Source of the DNA: Endozoicomonas euniceicola
GTDB taxonomy: Bacteria > Pseudomonadota > Gammaproteobacteria > Pseudomonadales > Endozoicomonadaceae
Assembly (NCBI RefSeq): GCF_025562755.1
Contig: NZ_CP103300.1
Span: 2,015,001-2,079,000, forward strand
DNA length: 64,000 nucleotides
Direction: 5' to 3'
Shown piece after piece: positions 57,287 to 64,000 of this stretch. The notes under the pieces are model-generated. The model searched no databases. It was given only the letters and a program-made list of their open reading frames with translations, and was not told where the DNA came from. A program made the position numbers and the translations under genes. How positions within the stretch are numbered: position 1 is the first letter of the stretch; each line of letters begins with the position of its first letter.

Positions 57287-58795
57287 TTACAGGTAGCGTG
57301 ATGCCAGTTCAAGAATTTCGTTCTGGGTGGTTTCTCTGGTGTTGACAATACCTGCGACCTGCCCGTTACTCATCACCAGAATCCGGTCTGTGGTGCCAAG
57401 CAGCTCAGGCATTTCCGAGGAGATCATAATCACCCCCTTGCCTTTTTTCGCCAGCTCCAGAATCAACTGGTAGATTTCATACTTGGCACCAACGTCGATG
57501 CCACGGGTAGGTTCATCCATCATCAGAATGTCCGGCTCGGTCAATAGCCAGCGACCAATCACCACTTTCTGCTGGTTACCGCCGGACAACGAACCAATCG
57601 GCGTATGATGTCCCGGTGTTTTCACGCTCATGGCATCAATAACCCACTGAGTGTCCTTACCCATCTGTAGATTACTGAGCAGGCCAGCTTTGTTCTTGTA
57701 ATGTTCAATATTGGCCACCAGCGAGTTAAAGGTAATATCCAGAGTGCTGTAAATACCCGTCGCTCGTCGTTCTTCCGTGACCAGTGAAAAACCGTTCCGG
57801 ATGGCTTCGTGGGCGTCTCGGTTACTGACTTTCCGGTTATTCAGAAGAATAGTGCCAGCTGCCTTTTCACGAACGCCGAATAGCGTTTCAACAATATCAG
57901 TACGCCTGGCCCCCACCAGGCCAGCAATGCCTAACACCTCCCCTTTTCGTAACTCAAAACTGATGTCGTTTATAGAAGGCTGGTTTTTGGCGGTCAAACC
58001 ACTGACTTTTAAAATGACCTCACCGGGCACATTATCCCGTTCAGGAAACCGCTGGGTCAGCTCACGCCCAACCATCATGTTAATAATTTCATCCATAGTG
58101 AGACCTTCCAGCGGTTGAGTGCCGACCCACTGCCCGTCGCGCAGGATGGTAATTTCATCACACAGTTCAAAAATCTCTTCCATTTTATGAGAGATATAAA
58201 CAATCCCGCAGCCTCTGTCTTTCAGCTTGCGAATAATCTTAAAGAGGTGTTTGATTTCTTTCTCGGTAAGCGACGATGTCGGCTCGTCCATAATCACAAT
58301 GCGGGCGTTATAAGAGAATGCTTTGGCAATTTCGATCATTTGCCGCTGAGATACAGACAGGCTTGCTACCCGCTCTTTAGGGTCCACATCAATATCAAGC
58401 TCATCAAAAATGGCTTTGGTGTCGTTGTACATTTTTGAGTCATCAACAAAGCCCTTTTTTTTCGGATACCTCCCTAACCACATGTTATCCATTACCGAGC
58501 TTTGCAACACCTGGTTAAGCTCCTGATGGACCATCGAGATGCCGTTATCAAGGGCTTCTTTCGATGAACTGAAATGGACATTGCTACCAAGAAAGACAAT
58601 CTCTCCCTCGTCTTTCTCATAAATACCAAACAGGCATTTCAGGAGCGTGGACTTGCCCGCCCCATTTTCCCCCATCAATGCGTGAATCGAATAAGGGCGG
58701 ACTCTCAGGTCAACCCGGTCAAGAGCCTTGACACCGGGAAACTCCTTGCTGATAGCAGTCATTTCAAGAAGGAACTGCTCTTCATCGTTTGACAT
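57287..58795 (-). CDS. mglA: Galactose/methyl-galactoside ABC transporter ATPase MglA
   Basis: The 502-residue protein (E. coli 506) has two nucleotide-binding halves. The first has Walker A GENGAGKSTLL, signature SVSQRQMIEIA and Walker B IVIMDEPTSSL; the second has a degenerate Walker A (GLVGARRTDI), signature LSGGNQQKV and Walker B ILMMDEPTRGIDVG, as in all sugar ABC ATPases of this class. It energises uptake of galactose and beta-methylgalactoside, probably also glucose. It lies between mglB and mglC. Confidence 0.96.
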   Translation of the reverse strand: MSNDEEQFLLEMTAISKEFPGVKALDRVDLRVRPYSIHALMGENGAGKSTLLKCLFGIYEKDEGEIVFLGSNVHFSSSKEALDNGISMVHQELNQVLQSSVMDNMWLGRYPKKKGFVDDSKMYNDTKAIFDELDIDVDPKERVASLSVSQRQMIEIAKAFSYNARIVIMDEPTSSLTEKEIKHLFKIIRKLKDRGCGIVYISHKMEEIFELCDEITILRDGQWVGTQPLEGLTMDEIINMMVGRELTQRFPERDNVPGEVILKVSGLTAKNQPSINDISFELRKGEVLGIAGLVGARRTDIVETLFGVREKAAGTILLNNRKVSNRDAHEAIRNGFSLVTEERRATGIYSTLDITFNSLVANIEHYKNKAGLLSNLQMGKDTQWVIDAMSVKTPGHHTPIGSLSGGNQQKVVIGRWLLTEPDILMMDEPTRGIDVGAKYEIYQLILELAKKGKGVIMISSEMPELLGTTDRILVMSNGQVAGIVNTRETTQNEILELASRYL

Positions 58796-58937
58796 AGGCT
58801 GTGTTCTTATATGGGCGCAGAAGTGGTCAGGGATTAATCAGCAAACTGCTTTATCCCCGACCCGTCAGGTAAGAAGAAAAAAAGACGACAGACTGACTAG
58901 TTCAGAGTGTTAATGCTTACGCGTTACTTTTTACGCG

Positions 58938-59915
58938 TTACTGATTAAGAGTCTCACGGTCGACCCCCACATAAGGCACGCGCACAACCTTGTCCTTTAT
59001 CACCCAGTCAGTACCTTCTCCGGCAGCCTTGCCCCGGGCCAGGTTATGGGTCAGTTCCAGTGTGGCCCTGGCCTGATTGATTCCGTCATTCAAAACGGTT
59101 CCCTGCATTTCGCCACTTCTAATCAGGGCAACCGCTTCTGTCAGGGCATCGACGCCATAGACCGGAATGTCGGAACGCGCGGCTGCACGCAGGGATTCAA
59201 TAGCACCCATAGCCATGGCGTCGTTGTTGGAAATAACCACTTCGATCTTGTCGGCGTTAGGACCGGAAATCCAGGCATCCATCTTGTCTTTCGCCATAGC
59301 GGTATCCCACATAGCTGTATCAAGATGCAGTGCGTCGGTCTTGTAACCCTTATCATTCAGGGTGGAGATAACATAAGAAGAACGGGCTTCGGCATCCGGA
59401 TGGCCCGGCTCACCTTTCAGCAGCACATACTGAATAACACCATCTTTATTCAAGTCCCACTGCGGGTTGGCATCCCAGTGACTGGCAATCAGCTCCCCTT
59501 GAATAATCCCTGATTCAGCAGAGTCGGTACCGACATAATAAGCGTATTCATAGCTCTGTAATTCTTCTGCTGTCGGTTCCTTGTTATAGAAAACAACCGG
59601 CACACCATCAAGCTTCGCTTTACTGATAATCACCGGTGCCGCAGCCGGATCAACCAGATTAATGGCCAGCGCATCCACTCCCCGGGCCAGCATGATATCA
59701 ATCTGATCATTTTGCATGGATTGGTTATTTTGCGAGTCGTTCATCATCAAACGACCCACACCGGCTTCATTCGCTTCCTTCTCAAGAGCCCGGCGGACAA
59801 CGGACATGAAATTATCGTCGTAACGATAAACGGTGACGCCCAGTGTGGCTGCCTGAACGGCACCGGTCAGCGCCAGCCCCGTCAATACCCCGGCAAATAC
59901 TGTTGCTTTATTCAT
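58938..59915 (-). CDS. mglB: Periplasmic galactose/glucose-binding protein MglB
   Basis: The 325-residue protein (E. coli 332) has a signal peptide (MNKATVFAGVLTGLALTGAVQA) and the galactose-binding fold: LGVTVYRYDDNFMSVVRR, the calcium loop DLNKDGVIQYVLL and GEPGHPDAEARSSYV, and the sugar-site segments ISNNDAMAMGAIE and VYGVDAL. The frame extends to 59975, but the signal peptide fixes ATG 59915. It delivers galactose or glucose to MglAC and probably also to a chemoreceptor. Confidence 0.95.
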   Translation of the reverse strand: MNKATVFAGVLTGLALTGAVQAATLGVTVYRYDDNFMSVVRRALEKEANEAGVGRLMMNDSQNNQSMQNDQIDIMLARGVDALAINLVDPAAAPVIISKAKLDGVPVVFYNKEPTAEELQSYEYAYYVGTDSAESGIIQGELIASHWDANPQWDLNKDGVIQYVLLKGEPGHPDAEARSSYVISTLNDKGYKTDALHLDTAMWDTAMAKDKMDAWISGPNADKIEVVISNNDAMAMGAIESLRAAARSDIPVYGVDALTEAVALIRSGEMQGTVLNDGINQARATLELTHNLARGKAAGEGTDWVIKDKVVRVPYVGVDRETLNQ

Positions 59916-60059
59916 TTTATTCTCATCTTTTGAAACGGGCACTGACCCTTTCCTTTTTATACAGCATGAATACATTTATAAGCGTCCTATGACGTATAAC
60001 CCAAAGCCAGTGCAATATAATGGTCGAATGTGATAATAAATGAACAAAAGTTAAAAAAT

Positions 60060-60075
60060 AGTGACCCACATCAAC
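60060..60075 (-). promoter_or_regulatory. Weak CRP-like site upstream of mglB
   Basis: AGTGA-CCCACA-TCAAC keeps seven of ten conserved CRP positions (TGTGA-N6-TCACA), about 145 bases upstream of the mglB start. Another half-site, TGTGA, is at 60029. The mgl operon is under CRP control in enterobacteria, but these matches are weak. Confidence 0.25.
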
Positions 60076-60138
60076 TCAAAGTTTACAAAACATGAGTATT
60101 CCTTAGGTTTCTTACTACATAAAATCTGATGCCCATCA

Positions 60139-60169
60139 ACCAACAGCTAACAGCCAACAGCGCTATATT
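60139..60169. repeat. Heptamer-repeat element, locus D (single arm)
   Basis: On the minus strand the sequence AATATAGCGCTGTTGGCTGT (60150-60169) runs on through TAGCTGTTGGTT to 60139. The edge AATATAGCGCTGTTGG matches the AATATACCGCTGTTGG edge of locus 12119 with one change. Only one arm is present, with three heptamers. It begins seven bases downstream of the copA stop codon in the copA direction. Confidence 0.75.
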
Positions 60170-60176
60170 CTAAGCT

Positions 60177-62399
60177 TCAGCCTGGCCTGAACTTTCTCAG
60201 CCGGTTAGCATTCGTCACAACTGTCACCGATGAACAGGCCATTGCTGCACCCGCCACCACAGGGTTGAGCAACATGCCTGTCAGCGGATAGAGAGCACCT
60301 GCCGCAACCGGAATGCCCAGAGAGTTGTAGATAAAGGCCCCAAACAGATTTTGTCGTATATTCTTCAGGGTCGCCCTGGACAATAAAACGGCATCGACGA
60401 GCCCGTGGAGCGAAGACCGCATCAAGGTGATATCCGCCGATTCAATGGCGACATCAGTGCCACAGCCCATGGCAAAACCGACATCAGCCTGAGCCAGTGC
60501 GGGCGCATCATTAATGCCATCGCCAGTCATCCCCACTTTTTCACCGGCTTCCTGAAGCTGTTTCACATGAGCTGCCTTATCTGCCGGCAACACTTCAGCA
60601 TGAACAGCCTCAATGCCAACCTGTTTTGCCACGGCTTCAGCGGTTTTTCTATGATCCCCGGTCAGCATAACCACCTTAATACCGGCAGATTGCAATCGTT
60701 CAATCGCCGCTTTAGAGTCAGAACGAATTGGGTCGGCAATAGCCAGAATGCCCACTACCTGTTTTTCCAGTGCCACCAGCACAGGGGTTTTACCTTCGTC
60801 TGCCAGACGGTCAACCTCTGCCAGCCAGCAGTCGTGCGACAGTTTATTAGACGTCATCCACTGTGTATTACCTAACAGAACACTCTGACCATCAACCTGC
60901 CCTGAAATACCAAAGCCAGATGTCATTGCAAAGTGTTCAGGAGCGGTAAGCTTCAGGGAACGGGCCTTTGCAGCTGCAACAATGGCTTCTGCCAGCGGAT
61001 GTTCAGAAGCCGATTCAAGGCTGCCAGCCATTACCAGAAGCTGTTCTTCACTGAAACCGTCAGCCACCAGAATATCGGTGACGGACGGAGCGCCTTCCGT
61101 CACCGTACCCGTTTTATCAACAACCACTGTCGTTAACTGACTGGCTTTCTGCAGAGCTTCACCATTGCGAACCAGCATCCCCAGTTCAGCGGCTCGTCCA
61201 ACTCCGGCCATGACCGACATTGGGGTTGCCAGTCCCAGCGCACAGGGACAGGCAATAATCAATACGGTTGTCAGGACAACAAAGGCATGAGCGATGGCGG
61301 GCTGCGGCCCAATAAAATACCAGGCCAGTGCAGCAAGAATGGCGATAACAATAACCACTGGAACAAAAACCGCAGAAATCTGGTCAGTCAGCCGGGTAAT
61401 GGGCATTTTGGCGTTTTGTGCCTGTTTCACCAGTTGAATGATATGCGCCAGAGCCGTGTCCTGACCGACTTTTTCCGCCACAAACAGAATCGACCCATTC
61501 TTGTTCAGAGTGCCTGCTGCTACCTCATCATCAACACTTTTGCTGACTGCCAGGGGCTCACCGGTCAACATGGATTCATCCACCCGCGTTGTACCACGGG
61601 TTACCCGACCATCCACAGGTATTCTTTCACCGGGGCGAACACGGACAATATCGCCAGCCTTTACGGCGGTCACCGGCACGTCAATCTCTTTATCCTCTCT
61701 GACAATACGAGCCGTTTTCACCTGAAGCCCCAGTAACCGTTTAATCGCCGAACTGGTTTTCCCCTTTGCTCGAAGTTCCATGGCCTGACCCATATTAATC
61801 AGGCCGATTATCATGGCAGAGGCTTCAAAGTACACATGACGAGCCGCTACAGGAAACCATTGCGGCCAGAACACCACCGCCATGGAGTAGAGCCATGCTG
61901 TTCCGGTTCCCAGGGCAATGAGTGTATCCATCGTGGCAGAGCCGTGACGAATCGATTCCACCAGTCCTTTAAAGAAATGGCGTCCGGAGAACACCAGAAT
62001 CCCCAGAGTGACCATACCAATACAGCCCCACAGCCACTGATCCTGAGGGGTATGAACCGTCATGGGGATAAAAAACATCGACAGCATCAATGGGATGCTG
62101 ACCACCAGCGCAAAGACGCCATGCTTCAGAAGATAACGGTACTGCGCCTGATCACGCTGCTCCTGCTGACGACGATTGTCTTCTTCACTGTCAATTAACG
62201 TCCCTGGCTTACCAATGGCTTCGAGTGCCTGCAACAGCGTTACCACATCAGGCAAGCCATCGACTTCTGCGGTTTTCTCCGCCAGATTAACCCGGGCATC
62301 CGTCACATCATCAACAGCTTTAAGCGCCTTTTCGACTTTTGCCACACAGCCTGCACAACTCATGCTGGGCACAGACAGGCTGGTCGTCTCCTGATTCAT
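60177..62399 (-). CDS. copA: Copper-exporting P-type ATPase CopA
   Basis: The 740-residue P1B ATPase has one N-terminal heavy-metal domain (MSCAGCVAKVEKALK), the membrane metal site CPC (IIACPCALGLATPMS), phosphorylation site DKTGTVTEG, TGES-like loop LTGEP, GDGINDAPAL and the C-terminal NSLGIPVAAGALYP and MACSSVTVVTNANRLR. The latter Asn-Tyr and Met-Ser positions are typical of Cu(+) exporters. ATG 62399 is favoured; an ATG 15 bases upstream is possible. It protects against copper and lies alone. Confidence 0.94.
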   Translation of the reverse strand: MNQETTSLSVPSMSCAGCVAKVEKALKAVDDVTDARVNLAEKTAEVDGLPDVVTLLQALEAIGKPGTLIDSEEDNRRQQEQRDQAQYRYLLKHGVFALVVSIPLMLSMFFIPMTVHTPQDQWLWGCIGMVTLGILVFSGRHFFKGLVESIRHGSATMDTLIALGTGTAWLYSMAVVFWPQWFPVAARHVYFEASAMIIGLINMGQAMELRAKGKTSSAIKRLLGLQVKTARIVREDKEIDVPVTAVKAGDIVRVRPGERIPVDGRVTRGTTRVDESMLTGEPLAVSKSVDDEVAAGTLNKNGSILFVAEKVGQDTALAHIIQLVKQAQNAKMPITRLTDQISAVFVPVVIVIAILAALAWYFIGPQPAIAHAFVVLTTVLIIACPCALGLATPMSVMAGVGRAAELGMLVRNGEALQKASQLTTVVVDKTGTVTEGAPSVTDILVADGFSEEQLLVMAGSLESASEHPLAEAIVAAAKARSLKLTAPEHFAMTSGFGISGQVDGQSVLLGNTQWMTSNKLSHDCWLAEVDRLADEGKTPVLVALEKQVVGILAIADPIRSDSKAAIERLQSAGIKVVMLTGDHRKTAEAVAKQVGIEAVHAEVLPADKAAHVKQLQEAGEKVGMTGDGINDAPALAQADVGFAMGCGTDVAIESADITLMRSSLHGLVDAVLLSRATLKNIRQNLFGAFIYNSLGIPVAAGALYPLTGMLLNPVVAGAAMACSSVTVVTNANRLRKFRPG

Positions 62400-62519
62400 A
62401 CAACCCGATTCCATTAATTTATATATAACTGCAAATATTCGCTTTTTGAGCCAAACTACTCTGAAAAAATAACTACGGTCAACACTTACTTTTTATAAAC
62501 ATAAAACAGGGCAATAAGC

Positions 62520-63740
62520 ATGCAGCGTATTTTTCTTGTCCCCATCTTGTTCTGGTGTTTGTCTATAATGACCGCTTCCGGTCTCCCACCAGGCAAAGAA
62601 GAGCTTAATAAGTTAATCCAGCTTGAGAATCAGGATGAAACTGAACGCAGATTAAACGAACTGTTAGACTATCAGAGCTATAAAGAAATGGTTAACCTGA
62701 TATGCTGGTTCACAACCCCTATGGATGAGAACCAACTCAGCTTTCCTTCATTTCTTTCTTTAGCTTCAGGAAATCAGTGGCTAACCTTTTTATTAATAAT
62801 CAGGATGGCTGGTATTATAAATCAACCAGTCTGGTTTCCATTTTATGGAGATTTGCTTCATACCCTTATTAATACAGACTTGTTTTACTCTGTCACTATC
62901 GGGCATCTCGACAGAGTTGTGTCTCTCTTGAATCAGCATCCAAACTATATTCAAACTCGCGACCACAATGCTCATTCACTCCTGAGCTATGCGGTTCGGT
63001 ATGGACATAATGATATTATAAGAGCCCTCATGCAGAGGCGAGCGCCTGGTCATCCCGACAGGAACGGAAACGACCTTATGCATCTGGCAGTGCATTACAA
63101 CCAAACTTCAACAATACGCCTGCTTTTATCTTTAGATTACCCGGTTAACAGGAGGAATCTTCGAGGAGAAACACCCCTGTTCCTGAGCATACTCGAAGGC
63201 CGTGAGTTTGCCACAAGACAGCTGTTAGCTCATGGAGCAAATGCCGATATTGCAGACAATCAAGGCAGACAACCATTGCAGTTTACAGCCAGAAATGGTC
63301 TCACCAATCAAGTTAGCCTGTTAATTGAGCAACAGTTATCGCCTATTGAACATGTTCTGGAGAGATATGGAGAAGTTCAGACAGCTGAGTCCATCGCTGT
63401 TTCTAGTTTGATAAATGATAACGCAGCAACTCCTACCTTTAGCAGCAATATTTATAATCCCCCTGTTATCGGAAACCCACACCATCAAAACCTGCAAAGA
63501 CTCTGTCAAAACCTGCGAAGGTTTACAGGTTTTTTCACCCGGTTACTACACCTGAATCAAACATTGCAACTCAGTTTATCTCATAATTTGCAGCTACTAA
63601 GCCCAGAGCATCAACATCGGTTACGGGAACAACATCAGCAGGCCCAGACACTCGGAATACGACTACAACAATCACTTCAACATCTGGAAAACAACTTGCT
63701 ACAAATCAGGCAAGACGTCAGTCAGAGTCAACAATATTAA
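62520..63740 (+). CDS. Secreted ankyrin-repeat protein
   Basis: The 406-residue protein has a signal peptide (MQRIFLVPILFWCLSIMTASG), a helical N-terminal part with a second hydrophobic stretch, then about four ankyrin repeats (residues 125-275: DHNAHSLLSYAVRYGHNDIIRALMQ, DRNGNDLMHLAVHYNQTSTIRLLL, NLRGETPLFLSILEGREFATRQLLAHGA, DNQGRQPLQFTARNGLTNQVSLLI). The last 90 residues are rich in Gln, Leu and His and look like a coiled coil. Ankyrin proteins are common in symbiont genomes; exported members may bind host or surface proteins. Function unknown. Confidence 0.8.
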   Translation: MQRIFLVPILFWCLSIMTASGLPPGKEELNKLIQLENQDETERRLNELLDYQSYKEMVNLICWFTTPMDENQLSFPSFLSLASGNQWLTFLLIIRMAGIINQPVWFPFYGDLLHTLINTDLFYSVTIGHLDRVVSLLNQHPNYIQTRDHNAHSLLSYAVRYGHNDIIRALMQRRAPGHPDRNGNDLMHLAVHYNQTSTIRLLLSLDYPVNRRNLRGETPLFLSILEGREFATRQLLAHGANADIADNQGRQPLQFTARNGLTNQVSLLIEQQLSPIEHVLERYGEVQTAESIAVSSLINDNAATPTFSSNIYNPPVIGNPHHQNLQRLCQNLRRFTGFFTRLLHLNQTLQLSLSHNLQLLSPEHQHRLREQHQQAQTLGIRLQQSLQHLENNLLQIRQDVSQSQQY

Positions 63741-63942
63741 TACCGGTGCAACGTTTTGACATTGCCGGTGTCACTGACGGGCTTGCTCAGTCACTGCAAG
63801 TCCAGTCGACCCGGCACAATATTTCAATAAAATTCAAGGAGAAACTGACCTGCCTGCACCCACCCGGACTGCGTCTGAGCACTGTCGCAAATTGCTTACA
63901 AAAACAGAGTCACTGCATCGGGTAACAAATACCTTACCCACT

Positions 63943-64000
63943 TCAGCTCAAATCAAACTCTCCGTTCTTGACTCCCTTGATAAAAGCATTCCATTCGTCT
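63943..64000 (-). CDS. C-terminal end of a probable DUF397 protein (partial)
   Basis: Read from the right edge on the minus strand, the frame encodes DEWNAFIKGVKNGEFDLS and stops at 63943-63945. The ending W-x-x-F-x-x-GV-K-x-GEFDL is the typical end of DUF397 proteins, small proteins best known from actinobacteria, where they are encoded beside XRE-type regulators and behave as antitoxin-like partners. The remainder is outside the window. The 200 bases between this gene and the ankyrin gene contain nothing that I recognise. Confidence 0.6.
   Translation of the reverse strand, partial: DEWNAFIKGVKNGEFDLS

Overview
The window looks like chromosome of a host-associated marine gammaproteobacterium, most likely an Endozoicomonas-type member of the Oceanospirillales. 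The evidence is gammaproteobacterial housekeeping genes (dbpA, rlmA, rmuC, prkA-yeaH-spoVR, mglBAC, DUF2956, DUF5062) mixed with many orphan secreted proteins, a type III secretion class II chaperone and its partner, an ankyrin protein, ecotin, and several transposons and small repeats. The species assignment is inference; no rRNA gene is present.

Layout, 0-16 kb: the 3' end of a probable pullulanase, ecotin (-), a large secreted protein (-), the stress operon prkA-yeaH-spoVR (+), a secreted orphan (-), a SulP anion transporter (-), then an IS200/IS605 copy whose tnpA is broken by a small miniature element. A papain-like secreted-enzyme candidate and an isochorismatase-family hydrolase follow. 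14.4-20.9 kb: two divergent transcription units encode a CitE-like lyase and MaoC-like hydratase (-), and a split biotin-dependent acyl-CoA carboxylase plus an acyl-CoA dehydrogenase (+). Together they read as a leucine/branched acyl-CoA catabolic module of the type known near Rv2498c of Mycobacterium tuberculosis. 20.7-23.0 kb: a 1129-bp-period tandem duplication carries two more papain-like paralogues and a chimeric scar made from pieces of pdxY, the YbjQ-family gene and the dehydrogenase gene. 22.8-29.2 kb: pdxY, YbjQ-family gene, LplT-like MFS carrier, RluA-type pseudouridine synthase, DUF5062, rlmA, cupin and membrane protein.

29.4-42.3 kb: secreted orphans, an IS607-type element (serine recombinase plus a TnpB without zinc-ribbon cysteines), a DASS symporter, dbpA, an OmpR-type two-component system divergent from a His-rich periplasmic protein, and a second intact IS200/IS605 copy. 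42.4-48.1 kb: a marR-heterodimeric ABC exporter-eukaryotic-type glutathione synthetase operon, with two near-identical operator-like dyads. 48.1-51.3 kb: an outer-membrane protein, a SycD/LcrH-type chaperone and a substrate with 31-residue tandem repeats. 51.3-64 kb: tRNA-Arg and tRNA-Ser, an SDR, rmuC, DUF2062, an NTF2-like protein, a secreted orphan, mglBAC, copA, an ankyrin protein, and the C-terminus of a probable DUF397 protein at the right edge.

The main points of interest are a family of heptamer-repeat hairpins (four loci, three of them directly after stop codons of minus-strand genes, one transposed with a 5-bp target duplication), the Cys-His-Asp paralogue family with clustered divergence, the glutathione synthetase/exporter operon, the CitE/MaoC/carboxylase module, and the chaperone-repeat protein pair. 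All calls are by eye from the sequence; no database search was run.
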